Shown one piece after another: positions 9,951 through 18,468 of a stretch of DNA of 64,000 nucleotides (position 1 is its first letter; each line of letters begins with the position of its first letter). The stretch lies in assembly GCF_029338315.1 (NCBI RefSeq), contig NZ_CP119794.1:2666001-2730000 (forward strand), written 5' to 3'. The position numbers and the translations under genes are program-made. A model generated the notes under the pieces. The model worked only from the letters and a program-made list of their open reading frames with translations. It was not told where the DNA came from and did no database searches. This stretch comes from Haloarcula regularis (GTDB lineage Archaea > Halobacteriota > Halobacteria > Halobacteriales > Haloarculaceae).

Positions 9951-10100
9951 CACGAGCCGTTTTCCAGCACACCGGCGACCGAAGTCACGGAAATTGGCCG
10001 CCGGCTTTCTGACGTTCTGCCGAAGTAACGTGGGGACGCTATTCGCTCGTGGGCTACCGATTCCCCACTACGACGAGCGCCAGACCGTCCTACCTACGGC

Positions 10101-11480
10101 CTACTGTTCCCAGTCCGGGATCTCGCGGTGAACGAACTCGCCGTGTCCCGACTCGCCGACGACGTCTCCATCGTCGGCGAGTAGTTCACCCCGGACGAAC
10201 GTCTTCGCGATGCGGCCGACCTCTCGGCCTTCGTATACCGAGAAGTCAGCCATCGACTCGTTGTCCGCCGGCGTAATCGGTGCCGTGTCGTCGGGGTCGA
10301 ACACGACGACGTCGGCGTCTGTCCCCGGATCGAGGGTTCCCTTGTCCGGCATCCCGAAGATTCGAGCGGGGTTCGACGCGAGTTTCGCGACCACGAACGA
10401 CGGCGAGAATCCGCGCTCTTCGACGGCCTCGTCGTAAAATACCGGCAGACTCCGCTGGAGTGAGTTCATCCCGAAGGTTCCCTCCCACCAGGGCTCGACC
10501 TGCTTCTGGTCGCGGGTGTAGCCACAGTGATCCGTGGACACGACATCGAGTGTCCCCCGGTCGAGATGCTCGAACATCGCGTCGTTGTCGTCGGGTTTCC
10601 GAAGCGGCGGCGCGGCCATCGGTAGCAATCCGACCTCCGAAAACAGCGAGTCGTCGGCGACCGTGTACTGGGTACAGGTCTCGGCGCGGACTCGGTCGTG
10701 ATAGTCGTCGCGGTGGTCTTCGATGACGTCTGCGGCCTTCCGACATGTCGTGTGGATGCCGTAGTAGCGACAGCCGGCTTCCATCGCCATCGTGAGTGCG
10801 TCGTCCGCTGCCATCGCCTCCGCGTAGTCAGGACGGGACATGGGGTAGTACTCCGGTTCGCCGTTCCCCTCTCGTTTGAACGCCTCGGTGATGACTTCAC
10901 ACACCGACGAGTCCTCCGTGTGGAGGACGGCCACGAGGTCGTGACCGGCCGCCTCCTGGAGCACCTCGTTGATGAACCCGTTCGGGAGTCCGTGCTCGTA
11001 GGCGGTGAACATCTTGATCGAGGTCACCCCTGCCTCGATGATCTCCGGTAGCTCGTCGAACACCGCCGGGTCTTCCCGCGTGATGGCCCCGTGGAGGCTG
11101 TAGTCTATCAGGGAGCCCTCGGCCTTCTCCTGCTTGCGCTCGATCCCCTCGAGGAGCGAACTCTCCTCCTCGAAGATGCTCGACTCGCTCACCCACGCCT
11201 GCCAGGCGAAGTCGATGAACGTCGTCGTCCCGCCCAGGGCCGCCGCTCGCGATGCGGTGTCGTAGGTATCGTTGCTGAACATGTCGTCCAGATGGACGTG
11301 GACGTCTACCGCACCCGGCATGACGAGTTTCCCCGTCGCGTCGACTGTTCGCCTGGCATCGGGGAGCTCCGATCGTGCCCCCACCGCCACGATCGTCTCG
11401 TCGTCGATGGCGATGCTTGCGTCGTACGTTCCGTCCGGTTGCACCAGCGTCCCGCCGGCGATTATGGTGTCTACTGCCAC
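10101..11480 (-). CDS. Dihydropyrimidinase / hydantoinase-like cyclic amidohydrolase
   Basis: Zinc-dependent amidohydrolase opening a cyclic diamide or imide ring (hydantoin, dihydropyrimidine or related), 459 residues, standard length. Metal ligands can be placed: His61 and His63 (DVHVHL), carboxylated Lys156 (SIKMFTAYEHG), His187 (LHTED), His243 (GIHTT) and Asp317 (STDHCG). The start is GTG at 11480 (VAVDTIIAGGTLV); no nearby ATG gives the N-terminal beta-strand. It lies between the second binding-protein gene and the biuret-hydrolase-like gene, so it may supply a linear ureide to the amidases. It could equally act on hydantoin or N-methylhydantoin; allantoinase is less likely. Confidence 0.85.
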   Translation of the reverse strand: MAVDTIIAGGTLVQPDGTYDASIAIDDETIVAVGARSELPDARRTVDATGKLVMPGAVDVHVHLDDMFSNDTYDTASRAAALGGTTTFIDFAWQAWVSESSIFEEESSLLEGIERKQEKAEGSLIDYSLHGAITREDPAVFDELPEIIEAGVTSIKMFTAYEHGLPNGFINEVLQEAAGHDLVAVLHTEDSSVCEVITEAFKREGNGEPEYYPMSRPDYAEAMAADDALTMAMEAGCRYYGIHTTCRKAADVIEDHRDDYHDRVRAETCTQYTVADDSLFSEVGLLPMAAPPLRKPDDNDAMFEHLDRGTLDVVSTDHCGYTRDQKQVEPWWEGTFGMNSLQRSLPVFYDEAVEERGFSPSFVVAKLASNPARIFGMPDKGTLDPGTDADVVVFDPDDTAPITPADNESMADFSVYEGREVGRIAKTFVRGELLADDGDVVGESGHGEFVHREIPDWEQ

Positions 11481-11650
11481 ACGTTAGACACGGGATATTA
11501 TTATAAAACGACTTTTGATTACGCAAATAATGGGGTAATGGGCAAGATATCGGAAGGAAATACGATTCTGGTCCAGATTTCTGTTGATATGTGGTGATGT
11601 GGTCTCCCGAGCTGAGCGGGACCGGCTTCGGGCGGCCGGACGTCGACGCG
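11481..11650. promoter_or_regulatory. A+T-rich spacer upstream of the hydantoinase gene
   Basis: A 170-base gap with strongly A+T-rich sequence at 11485-11545 (GGGATATTATTATAAAACG) immediately upstream of the GTG start at 11480, as expected for a promoter of the hydantoinase gene on the minus strand. No gene is seen. Confidence 0.35.
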
Positions 11651-12499
11651 TCAGTCGCCCCCCTTCGATTCGACTGCGTCGATGAACCGTTCGGAGTCTG
11701 AGACCCATCCGAAGACCCCGCCCTGCATCTTGATCTGTTTGATTGCGGCGTCACGGTTGTCCACGTCGGTCGCACCGGTCGCGTCCTTCAGCAGGATACA
11801 CCAGTAGCCCCGGTCGTTGGCCTCTCGCATAATCGTGTGGACACAGACGTCCGTCGTTATCCCCGCGATGACGAGATACGAGACGCCCTGACGGTTCAGA
11901 ATCATCTCGATGTTCGTGTTCCCGAACGCACCCTTCGTCGGCTTGTCCACGACTGGCTCGCCCGGTTCCGGTGCCAGCTCGTCGATGATGTCCCAGTTCG
12001 CGTTCCCGCGGGTGAGAAGTGGCCCTAATCCACCCGGCGGTGTCTCTCCGATTCCGACACCGTCACCTGCGGCCTTGCTTCGGACCAGCTTGTTGAACGG
12101 CGCGTCCGCGAGGTCTGGTTTGTGTCCCTCTCGTGTGTGGACGACGTCGACGTCGGTTCCTCGAACCGTCTCGAGCACGTCGGCGATGGGCTCGACGGCC
12201 CGGCGAGTCAGCGACAGGTCGTATCCCATCGCGTCCACGTATCCGTCGGCTCCACAGAAGTCGGTCTGCATATCGATCGAGAGGAACGCGGTCCGGCCCG
12301 AGTCGAGTTCCACGTAAGCTGTGTCGCCGAAGTCGGGGCAGTCCTCGACCTCGACTTCGAACAGATCTCCCTTGGGCGGCCCGTAGAGCCACTCGGGATA
12401 CCTGAAAACGTCGGTCTCTTGAAACTCCTCGTACGTCTCTTCGACGCGCTCTAGATACGCTTCCCGTCCGTGTGTAGAAATGAACTCACTTTTACTCAT
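11651..12499 (-). CDS. biuH: Biuret hydrolase-like isochorismatase-superfamily amidohydrolase
   Basis: Cysteine hydrolase of the isochorismatase/N-carbamoylsarcosine-amidase fold. Counting from ATG 12499, the triad is Asp76 (SIDMQTDFC), Lys186 (VDKPTKGAF) and Cys219 (GITTDVCVH). The long stretches GGYVDxMGYDLSL-like (here GADGYVDAMGYDLSL), HTREGHKPDLAD, LTRGNANWDI, TMREANDRG-like (TIMREANDRGYW) and IKMQGGVFG match what I recall of bacterial biuret hydrolase better than RutB, carbamoylsarcosine amidase or nicotinamidase. The predicted reaction is biuret to allophanate plus ammonia, which would feed the allophanate-hydrolase-like product of 7002. A TTG codon at 12526 gives a longer alternative N-terminus. 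The 282 residues exceed bacterial BiuH by an N-terminal region of some 50 residues. Confidence 0.75.
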   Translation of the reverse strand: MSKSEFISTHGREAYLERVEETYEEFQETDVFRYPEWLYGPPKGDLFEVEVEDCPDFGDTAYVELDSGRTAFLSIDMQTDFCGADGYVDAMGYDLSLTRRAVEPIADVLETVRGTDVDVVHTREGHKPDLADAPFNKLVRSKAAGDGVGIGETPPGGLGPLLTRGNANWDIIDELAPEPGEPVVDKPTKGAFGNTNIEMILNRQGVSYLVIAGITTDVCVHTIMREANDRGYWCILLKDATGATDVDNRDAAIKQIKMQGGVFGWVSDSERFIDAVESKGGD

Positions 12500-12637
12500 A
12501 GGCCGGTTATTGTGGGAGTCATTCAACTCTATCGTATTAATATTGTCTTATCGTACAGAAATTGCGCAGATATGTGTGGGGGAACACAACGTCGCTTGTC
12601 CCGGGGTCCGGTCCCACCCCACCGGCACGTCGCGGCG

Positions 12638-14125
12638 TCAATGTCGCTCGTCATAGGCGTCGTACCACGGTTCGATGCGCTCGAACGCTCCGCTGGCCGC
12701 CAGCACTCGCTCGTCGGCGAACCGCGGCCCGACGACCTGCATCCCGACCGGGAGCCCCTCCCGGGTGACTCCTGCCGGGACCGAGGCCGCCGGGTGGCCG
12801 GTCAGGTTGAACAACCACGTCAAGGTCCACTCGAGTATCGGGTCGACGGGTTCACCCTCTATCTCCTCGGGCCCCCACTTCCCGTGCTCGAACGGTGGCA
12901 CGGCCATCGTCGGCAGCAGCAGCAGGTCGTACTCAGCGAACAGCGACTGGAACGCCTCGAAGACCTCCGTCCGAACGACGTCCGACCGTCGGTACTCGAC
13001 GGCACCGAGTTCCTTCGCCGCCTCGGCATCGGCGACGTTGTGGTCGTCCAACTCCTTGCGGTGGTCGCCCAACAGGTCTGTTCCATCTTCTCTCATGTTC
13101 TCCAGCGCCTCGGCGAGTACGACCGAGAACCCCGTCTTCCAGCAATGATACATCGCCTTCCGGGACCGGGGCATCTCGGGTTCGACCTCGACGAACGTCG
13201 CCGGTCCAGACTTGAACGCGTCGACCGCCTTGTGGAACCGGCGGCGGACACGCTCGTCGACCGGGAACGTCCCGCCGAGGTCCACCGAGTAGGCGATGGT
13301 CAGGTCCGAGATGGGGCGACGAGTCGCCGCCACGAAGTCGGTTTCGCCCGTTTCCACGGCGAACGGGTCTGACGGGTGGCTCCCCGACAGCACGTCCAGG
13401 ACCGTTGCGGCACCCTCGACGGTCCGTGTCAGTGCACCGCGCCCGCGCATCGGTGTGTGATGTGTGAATCCGTCGGGGCGGAGCGGAATCGGTACCCGTC
13501 CGAACGACGGCTTCATCCCGAAGACACCACACGCGCTCGCCGGGATACGGAGTGAGCCACCGCCGTCGGTACCGAGTCCGATGGGTGCCAGCCCGTCACC
13601 GGCGGCTGCGGCGCTTCCCCCCGAGGAACCACCGGCCGTCCGGGTCGGGTCGAACGGCGTTCCGGTGGCTCCAAACAGGTCGTTGTCGGTGACTCCCTTC
13701 GTCGCGAACTCCGGAGTGTTCGTCTTCCCGATGACGATGGCGCCGGCCTCTCGTAACTGCCGCACCGTCAGGTCGTCCTCCTCGGCGACGTTTCCGGAGA
13801 GCGGAACACTCCCGTTGGTAAATGGCTTGCCGGCGACTGCATAGTTGTCCTTCACTGCCACGGGTAGGCCGTGAAGCTGACCGAGTTCCTCGCCCTTCCG
13901 GCGTGCGTTGTCCGCCTTCCGGGCGGCCGCCAGCGCGTCCTCGCCATACACCTTGACGAAGGCGTTCGTTCGTTCATTTCTGGCTTCGATACGCCCGAGA
14001 TGCGCCTCGACGACGTCTACCGCAGAGACGGTACCCCGACGGACCTGCACGGCAAGTTCAGGAACCGACTGAAAACAGATTGCGTTTGTCACACCTTCTC
14101 GTGCAAACCCGCGCGTCGTCAACAT
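12638..14125 (-). CDS. Amidase-signature family hydrolase (third amidase)
   Basis: Cytosolic amidase of 495 residues with Lys92 (VAVKDNYAVAG), Ser167 (AGGSSGGSAAAA) and Ser191 (GTDGGGSLRIPA). The sequence around the nucleophile (TDGGGSLRIPASACGVFGMKPS) is like general aryl/aliphatic amidases and unlike the allophanate-hydrolase group of 7002. Start ATG 14125. It lies 138 bases beyond the 5' end of the biuret-hydrolase-like gene and on the same strand, so it may be transcribed with it. Downstream of its start, on the other strand, is a decayed urtE fragment, suggesting the gene was once linked to another importer. Substrate unknown. Confidence 0.87.
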   Translation of the reverse strand: MLTTRGFAREGVTNAICFQSVPELAVQVRRGTVSAVDVVEAHLGRIEARNERTNAFVKVYGEDALAAARKADNARRKGEELGQLHGLPVAVKDNYAVAGKPFTNGSVPLSGNVAEEDDLTVRQLREAGAIVIGKTNTPEFATKGVTDNDLFGATGTPFDPTRTAGGSSGGSAAAAGDGLAPIGLGTDGGGSLRIPASACGVFGMKPSFGRVPIPLRPDGFTHHTPMRGRGALTRTVEGAATVLDVLSGSHPSDPFAVETGETDFVAATRRPISDLTIAYSVDLGGTFPVDERVRRRFHKAVDAFKSGPATFVEVEPEMPRSRKAMYHCWKTGFSVVLAEALENMREDGTDLLGDHRKELDDHNVADAEAAKELGAVEYRRSDVVRTEVFEAFQSLFAEYDLLLLPTMAVPPFEHGKWGPEEIEGEPVDPILEWTLTWLFNLTGHPAASVPAGVTREGLPVGMQVVGPRFADERVLAASGAFERIEPWYDAYDERH

Positions 14126-14211
14126 TGTGTCACGCGCAACTCTTTCCTCACTCCCACCCGGTCACGTGCGCAGTCGCGGCGGGCGACTTCGAGCCGAACG
14201 ACCAGTGAGCC

Positions 14212-14376
14212 ACGGTCCTCGACGAACCCAGCGAGGGCGTTCAGCCATCCATCCTGTTCGTCGCCCAACACTCGGGGTGACCCGTGAGATGGCCGACGGT
14301 TGGGACACGATAGACTGGGGTGAAGCCCACGACGCTCGACGACGAGGACGTCATCGCCGAGTATCTGGCCGTCTGA
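14212..14376 (+). pseudogene. Decayed remnant of a urtE/livF-type ATPase gene
   Basis: Three short pieces of a LivF/UrtE ATPase are found in the right order: VLDEPSEGVQPSI at about 14215-14252 (compare LLDEPSEGIQPSI in the intact urtE), directly joined to LFVAQHSG (compare LFVEQNLG) ending in TGA near 14280, and after a frame change TTLDDEDVIAEYLAV followed by TGA at 14374-14376 (compare LTDDTLAQFLAV). The helical part between the first two pieces is deleted. This cannot be functional; it is evidence for loss of a second amide importer next to the amidase gene at 12638. Confidence 0.7.
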
Positions 14377-14442
14377 CCTCGGATTCGGTCCGCTGTCGGC
14401 CTCGTCCAGCCGCGTCCCCACCGGGCTGAAAGCGGGCCTTCG

Positions 14443-14816
14443 TCAGTCTTCGTCCGGACTCGCCAGCAGGTCCTCCTCGTAGGCCGCGACCGCATCCACG
14501 ACGGCGGCCGCGTCGTCGTCCGGGACGTCGAACGCGTCGAGACTCGCCTGGAGCAACTCGACGGCGCGCTGGATGTGGGCGGGCGTGAACGGGACGTGGA
14601 GGTGGGCCTCCCGGACCGGCGTCGCGTCGTAGGTCTCCGGCCCGCCGGCGGCCTCACAGAGGAAGTCAGTCTGGGTCCGCCGCAACAGCTCCATGTCCGC
14701 GCTCTCGAAGAACGGTCCGAGGTCGTCGTCTTCGACCAGTCTGTCGTAGAAGTCGTCGACGACCGCTCGGATGCCCTCGCGTTCCCCAACCGCTCGTACA
14801 GCGTCTGCTCGCTCAT
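14443..14816 (-). CDS. glbN: Group I truncated haemoglobin, frameshifted
   Basis: Small haem globin that binds oxygen or nitric oxide in the cytosol; about 124 residues after repair, typical for a truncated haemoglobin. It begins MSEQTLYERLG at ATG 14816. One missing base in a four-base C run (14784-14787 on the plus strand) breaks the frame; restoring it gives GEREGIRAVVDDFYDRLVED, DLGPFFES and then MELLRRTQTDFLCEAAGGP, the B to E helix region. The proximal histidine is expected in REAHLHVPFTP. The C-terminal helix ends LLASPDED. It stands alone between unrelated regions. Confidence 0.82.
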
Positions 14817-15391
14817 AGATTCCGAACGGCCGTTTCGACTAATATTGTTTTCGACGTGGACGGGAGCAATCCGTTTTCGACCCGCCACGAATCGCGTCTC
14901 ACGGGCGGACGCCTCCGCAGTGCCGTGGTCGTGGGCAGTGTCGAATCCTGCCGACTGGCGCCGGTCTTGACCGATCGACGGACGTCCGAATCAGCGCGCC
15001 CAGCTCTATCTCTTCGATTCGAGGTCTATATCTGGTCCTATGAGTTCAGAAATAATCATTTTCGGCCACCGTATACGCAAATTACGGGAATAGGTTCGAA
15101 TATTTGTTGTTTAATGTCGGAAAATGGCCATAAATTTTTATATGGTTCGTATATGGCGGGATAGTACTATTCGGGTTTCACCTCTCCCGACGCTGTGCAT
15201 CCGTGGGTGCCCGGATAACTGTGTGGCCGCTCGCAACTCGTGTTCTGATCTCGAATTCGGTGTCTCTGTGGATCTTCCGGAATCTGGCGTCGGGGACTGT
15301 GGGCGGACGTATCGGTACAATTTCGACACGTAATTCGGAATATCAGTATGTATTCGGCGAGTCTATCCGTCGAATTCACTCAGACACACGT
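14817..15391. other. Gene-free A+T-rich region
   Basis: No coding sequence is supported. Bases 15040-15160 are unusually A+T-rich (CATAAATTTTTATATGG at about 15130), and the stretch leads directly into a decayed dehydratase gene, so it may hold the old promoter of that gene or a recombination scar. Nothing else was recognised. Confidence 0.4.
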
Positions 15392-16291
15392 ATCGAGGCT
15401 GTAGCCGACCTCGTCGACCAGCTCGGCTACGACGCGCTGAAGTTCGACCACGACGTTCCCTCGGGGCACGAACGCGACCGTGCGAACCGTTACCTCGGGA
15501 CGCCAGAAATCAACCACAAGGAGGAGATCGTCCGCAAGGTCACCGAACGCGGGCAGGTCGCGTTCGACTGCCACTGGGCCTTCAGCGCCGGCGCGGCCCG
15601 TCGACTGTCACAGGCGCTCGAACCGTACGACGTCTGGTGGCTCGAAGACCTCATCCCACCGGAGAACCACGACGTCCAGCGCGAGGTCACACAAGGTACC
15701 TCGACGCCGATCGCCACCGGCGAGAACGTCTACCGCACCCACGGACAACGTCGGCTTCTCGAGGAGCAGGCGGTGGATATCGTCACACCCGACGTCCCCA
15801 AGGTCGGCGGCATGCGCGAGTCGATGATGATCGCGACCCTGGCAGACATCTACTACGTCCCGGTGGCGAAGCACAACGTCTCCTCGCCGATCGGGACGAT
15901 GGCCTCGGCCCACGTCGGCGCTGCCATCTCGAACGCGCTCGCGCTCGAGTACCACAGTCACGAACTGGGCTGGTGGGAGGACCTGGTCGAGGAGGACGGC
16001 CTCATCCAGGACGGCCGGATGGCAGTCCGGGAGCAACCCGGTCTCGGTCTCTCCCTCGATCTCGACGCCGTGGAGCGGCACCTCGCGGAGGGCCAGGAGC
16101 TGTTCGACGAAGCGTACCGAGAGCGCTGTTCGACCGGACCCCAGCGATTCCACTGCCGCATCTACGGTGGCTGGGGAGCGGATTGCCGTCGATCATGGCC
16201 CGACATCTCACCCGGATGCCGTCGTGCCCGCCCGCTCGGTTTCGGCATGTTCGAAAACGATTCGCTGAAACTCGACTCCGGAACCCCGTGA
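15392..16291 (+). pseudogene. N-terminally truncated enolase-superfamily dehydratase (mandelate racemase/muconate lactonizing type)
   Basis: The frame contains the C-terminal barrel of a sugar-acid dehydratase: IEAVADLVDQLGYDALKFD (catalytic Lys in KFD), AFDCHW (metal Asp and His), WWLEDLIPPEN (metal Glu), ATGENVY (metal Glu), VAKHNVSSP (catalytic His). The N-terminal capping domain of about 120 residues, present in all active family members and in the intact gene at 18469, is absent; sequence before 15392 is not homologous. The last about 55 residues before the stop at 16291 (after LFDEAYRE) also look unlike the family. Probably inactive and left over from an older sugar-acid gene set. Confidence 0.75.
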
Positions 16292-16421
16292 CAATTGGTA
16301 CCAGGAACCTTCCGCCCCGTGTGTAACTAACGTACGCCTGTTATAATCGTCTCGCAGGACCCGGTGCCGACCTCGTCCCCTCACGAGCCGATTCGACATG
16401 TGGGAAAACCAATCCAGCCTA

Positions 16422-17183
16422 TCACGAGAGCTGCAGGTCGAGCTCGAACTCGTTCGCGATGCCGCGCAGTCGCTTCGGTATCTCCGTCTCGAACTGTTCC
16501 CCGATCATCTGCTTGGCTGGGCCGTTCGCGCTGAGCGCACCGAATACCTGCCTGTCGGAATCCAGGACCGGGGCGCTCACGGCTTTGACACCCTCGACAG
16601 ACTCCTCGCGATTGAACGCGACCTCCTGTTCTCTGACCCGCTGCAGCTCCGCATCCAGCTCCGCGCGGTCAGTTATCGTCGATTCGGTCATCCGGGGGAG
16701 CCCACGACGGTCGACGATCTCGTCGATCTTCTTCTCCGGTAAATTGGCGAGAATTGCCTTTCCGGCCGCTGTCGCGTGCAGGTACGTCCGCTTTCCCGTC
16801 ATCTCGTGTTTCCAGACGCTCAGGTCGCCAGCGTTGCGGGAGATGTACACGCACCACCCGTGCTCTTCGACAGCAAAGATAGAGCGGGCGTCCAGCTCCT
16901 CTGCGACCTTCGCCGTGTACTTGTCTGCCCGCCTGAAGTGTTCCTCGCTGTTTTCGATCATTTTGCCCAGTTTGAGGAACTTGAGGCCGATCCGGTACTC
17001 CTCGCCGTCTCTGACCACGAACTCCGCTTCGTGGAGCGTCGAGAGGTGCCCGTGAATCGTGCTCGGCGGCTTGTCGAGCTCGGTTGCGATTCTGGTCACC
17101 CCTGCCCCCTCGAGCTCGGCGAGCAACTCGATTATCTCGAGCGAGAGTTTCGTCGTCGAGAGCGTTCGGGATTTTCTGTCCAT
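16422..17183 (-). CDS. IclR-family transcriptional regulator
   Basis: 253 residues. N-terminal winged helix (SLEIIELLAELEGAGVTRIATELDKPPSTIHGHLSTL, about 14-50) followed by an IclR effector domain (YISRNAGD, HATAAGKAILANLPEK, GLPRMTESTITD, VKAVSAPVLD). In haloarchaea such proteins control sugar and organic-acid catabolism. It lies between a decayed and an intact enolase-superfamily dehydratase gene and beside a mutarotase-like gene, so a sugar or sugar-acid effector is likely. The spacer before its start contains the inverted element ATATTCGAA near 17220, a possible operator, not tested. Confidence 0.9.
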   Translation of the reverse strand: MDRKSRTLSTTKLSLEIIELLAELEGAGVTRIATELDKPPSTIHGHLSTLHEAEFVVRDGEEYRIGLKFLKLGKMIENSEEHFRRADKYTAKVAEELDARSIFAVEEHGWCVYISRNAGDLSVWKHEMTGKRTYLHATAAGKAILANLPEKKIDEIVDRRGLPRMTESTITDRAELDAELQRVREQEVAFNREESVEGVKAVSAPVLDSDRQVFGALSANGPAKQMIGEQFETEIPKRLRGIANEFELDLQLS

Positions 17184-17324
17184 ATCTAGCGGTCGGTCCG
17201 GCTCGACTTAACTTTCCGCATATTCGAAAACAGGGGGTAGCCGGTCGACGGTGCTTGCCCTGTCGGGATCTACGCGACCACCAACCGATACGAGGGGCTC
17301 CCCTGCTGTCGAAGAACCGAAATC

Positions 17325-18398
17325 TCAGCGCCCGTCGACCGACGTATCGGAGACGTCGGTCACTGCTTCGTGCCCACCGAACGTATGCGCGACGAAGGAA
17401 GCGGACACTGTCTCGCCGGGTCCGAGCGTGTCCATCGTTCCGTTGGCTCGTTGTGCGTCCGGCAGGTCCCCGCTCGGGTAGGCCGTCGTCGGCTCTAGGC
17501 CGACGTTGTAGTTTCGCTTGAAGTACGGTGATTCGTGAAACCCACCGAGCGGTTGCCAGTACCAGATACATTCGAACGGGTCGACCGGGAACGACAGCGC
17601 GAATCCGAGGTCTATCTCGGGGTTCGTCAGCGCGTACCACCCCGCCTCGAGGTCCGTCGCGTAACACTGGTCGTGAATGCCCGATTCGGGGGCCGGTATC
17701 TCGCGGAGATCGGTCCGCCCACCGCTCCGGGTCGGCGCATCGGGCCACTGGAACGTCGCGTCGGGTTGTAGCCTGCCGTTGGCGAACGCCGGACTCTCGG
17801 ACTGGGTGACGCCGCGCTCGGCCGGGATGTCTAACCTGGCAGCCGGTCCGAGCAACGGCTGTGCGAGCGTGACGTGTTGCTGCCAGATGTACTCTAACTC
17901 CACGCCACCGCGGTTGGTTATCGATTCCGCTATCTCCAGCCGGGACGCACCTCGCGGGAGCCGTAACTGACGTGTACATTCGAACGGGTACCTGACGAGC
18001 TCGGTGGTGAGTTCCAGGGCCACCGCCTCGTCCGAGTTCTCGACCACCCGGGCGTTCCACGGGATGAGCGCACTCTCGCCGTGCAGGCCGTACTCGCTCC
18101 CCTCGATTTTGCGGCCGAAGCCGGCGATGGGGAGGTTCATCTGCCACCCGCCCGGGTAGTGGTCGAGCCACGAGGCGGTCGAGGCCGCCGGGAGCGAACC
18201 GTTCGAAGGCGGTTGCCAGTTGTGATCGGCATGCCAGAGGACGTCGGTATCTGTCCGTTTGTCTCTGAATTCGATGATGTCGCCTCCCTTCCCGGGCAAC
18301 ACCTGGATACGGAGCGCCTCGTTCTCGAGGAACGCGGTGTCGATGCCGCGGAAACTGTAGTCTGTCGAAATCCGTGGGAGATCCCAGCTATCGACCAT
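17325..18398 (-). CDS. Galactose mutarotase-like (aldose 1-epimerase/DUF4432 type) protein
   Basis: 357 residues predicted to form the beta-sandwich of the aldose-epimerase superfamily; such proteins interconvert sugar anomers or bind sugars. Features seen: ALRIQVLPGKGGDIIEFRDK near the N-terminus, GGWQMNLPIAG, YGLHGESALIPW with the conserved His-Gly-Glu, and LGFALSFPVDPFECIWYWQP near the C-terminus. Start ATG 18398, 70 bases beyond the 3' end of the dehydratase gene on the same strand, so the two are probably co-transcribed. Exact sugar unknown. Confidence 0.75.
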   Translation of the reverse strand: MVDSWDLPRISTDYSFRGIDTAFLENEALRIQVLPGKGGDIIEFRDKRTDTDVLWHADHNWQPPSNGSLPAASTASWLDHYPGGWQMNLPIAGFGRKIEGSEYGLHGESALIPWNARVVENSDEAVALELTTELVRYPFECTRQLRLPRGASRLEIAESITNRGGVELEYIWQQHVTLAQPLLGPAARLDIPAERGVTQSESPAFANGRLQPDATFQWPDAPTRSGGRTDLREIPAPESGIHDQCYATDLEAGWYALTNPEIDLGFALSFPVDPFECIWYWQPLGGFHESPYFKRNYNVGLEPTTAYPSGDLPDAQRANGTMDTLGPGETVSASFVAHTFGGHEAVTDVSDTSVDGR

Positions 18399-18468
18399 GT
18401 GGGGTGATAGCGTGGCTGGCGTTTAATACTTTCTTCGGCGAACACGGTCGTCGACTCGCCGCTACCGG

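Noticed and set aside
11651..12499. Nicotinamidase or isochorismatase assignment
   Set aside because: The triad is shared, but the sequence around it and the long conserved blocks agree better with biuret hydrolase.
17205..17235. ATATTCGAA as an IclR operator shared with 15094
   Set aside because: Only two short matches were seen by eye; too little to separate from chance in A+T-rich spacers.
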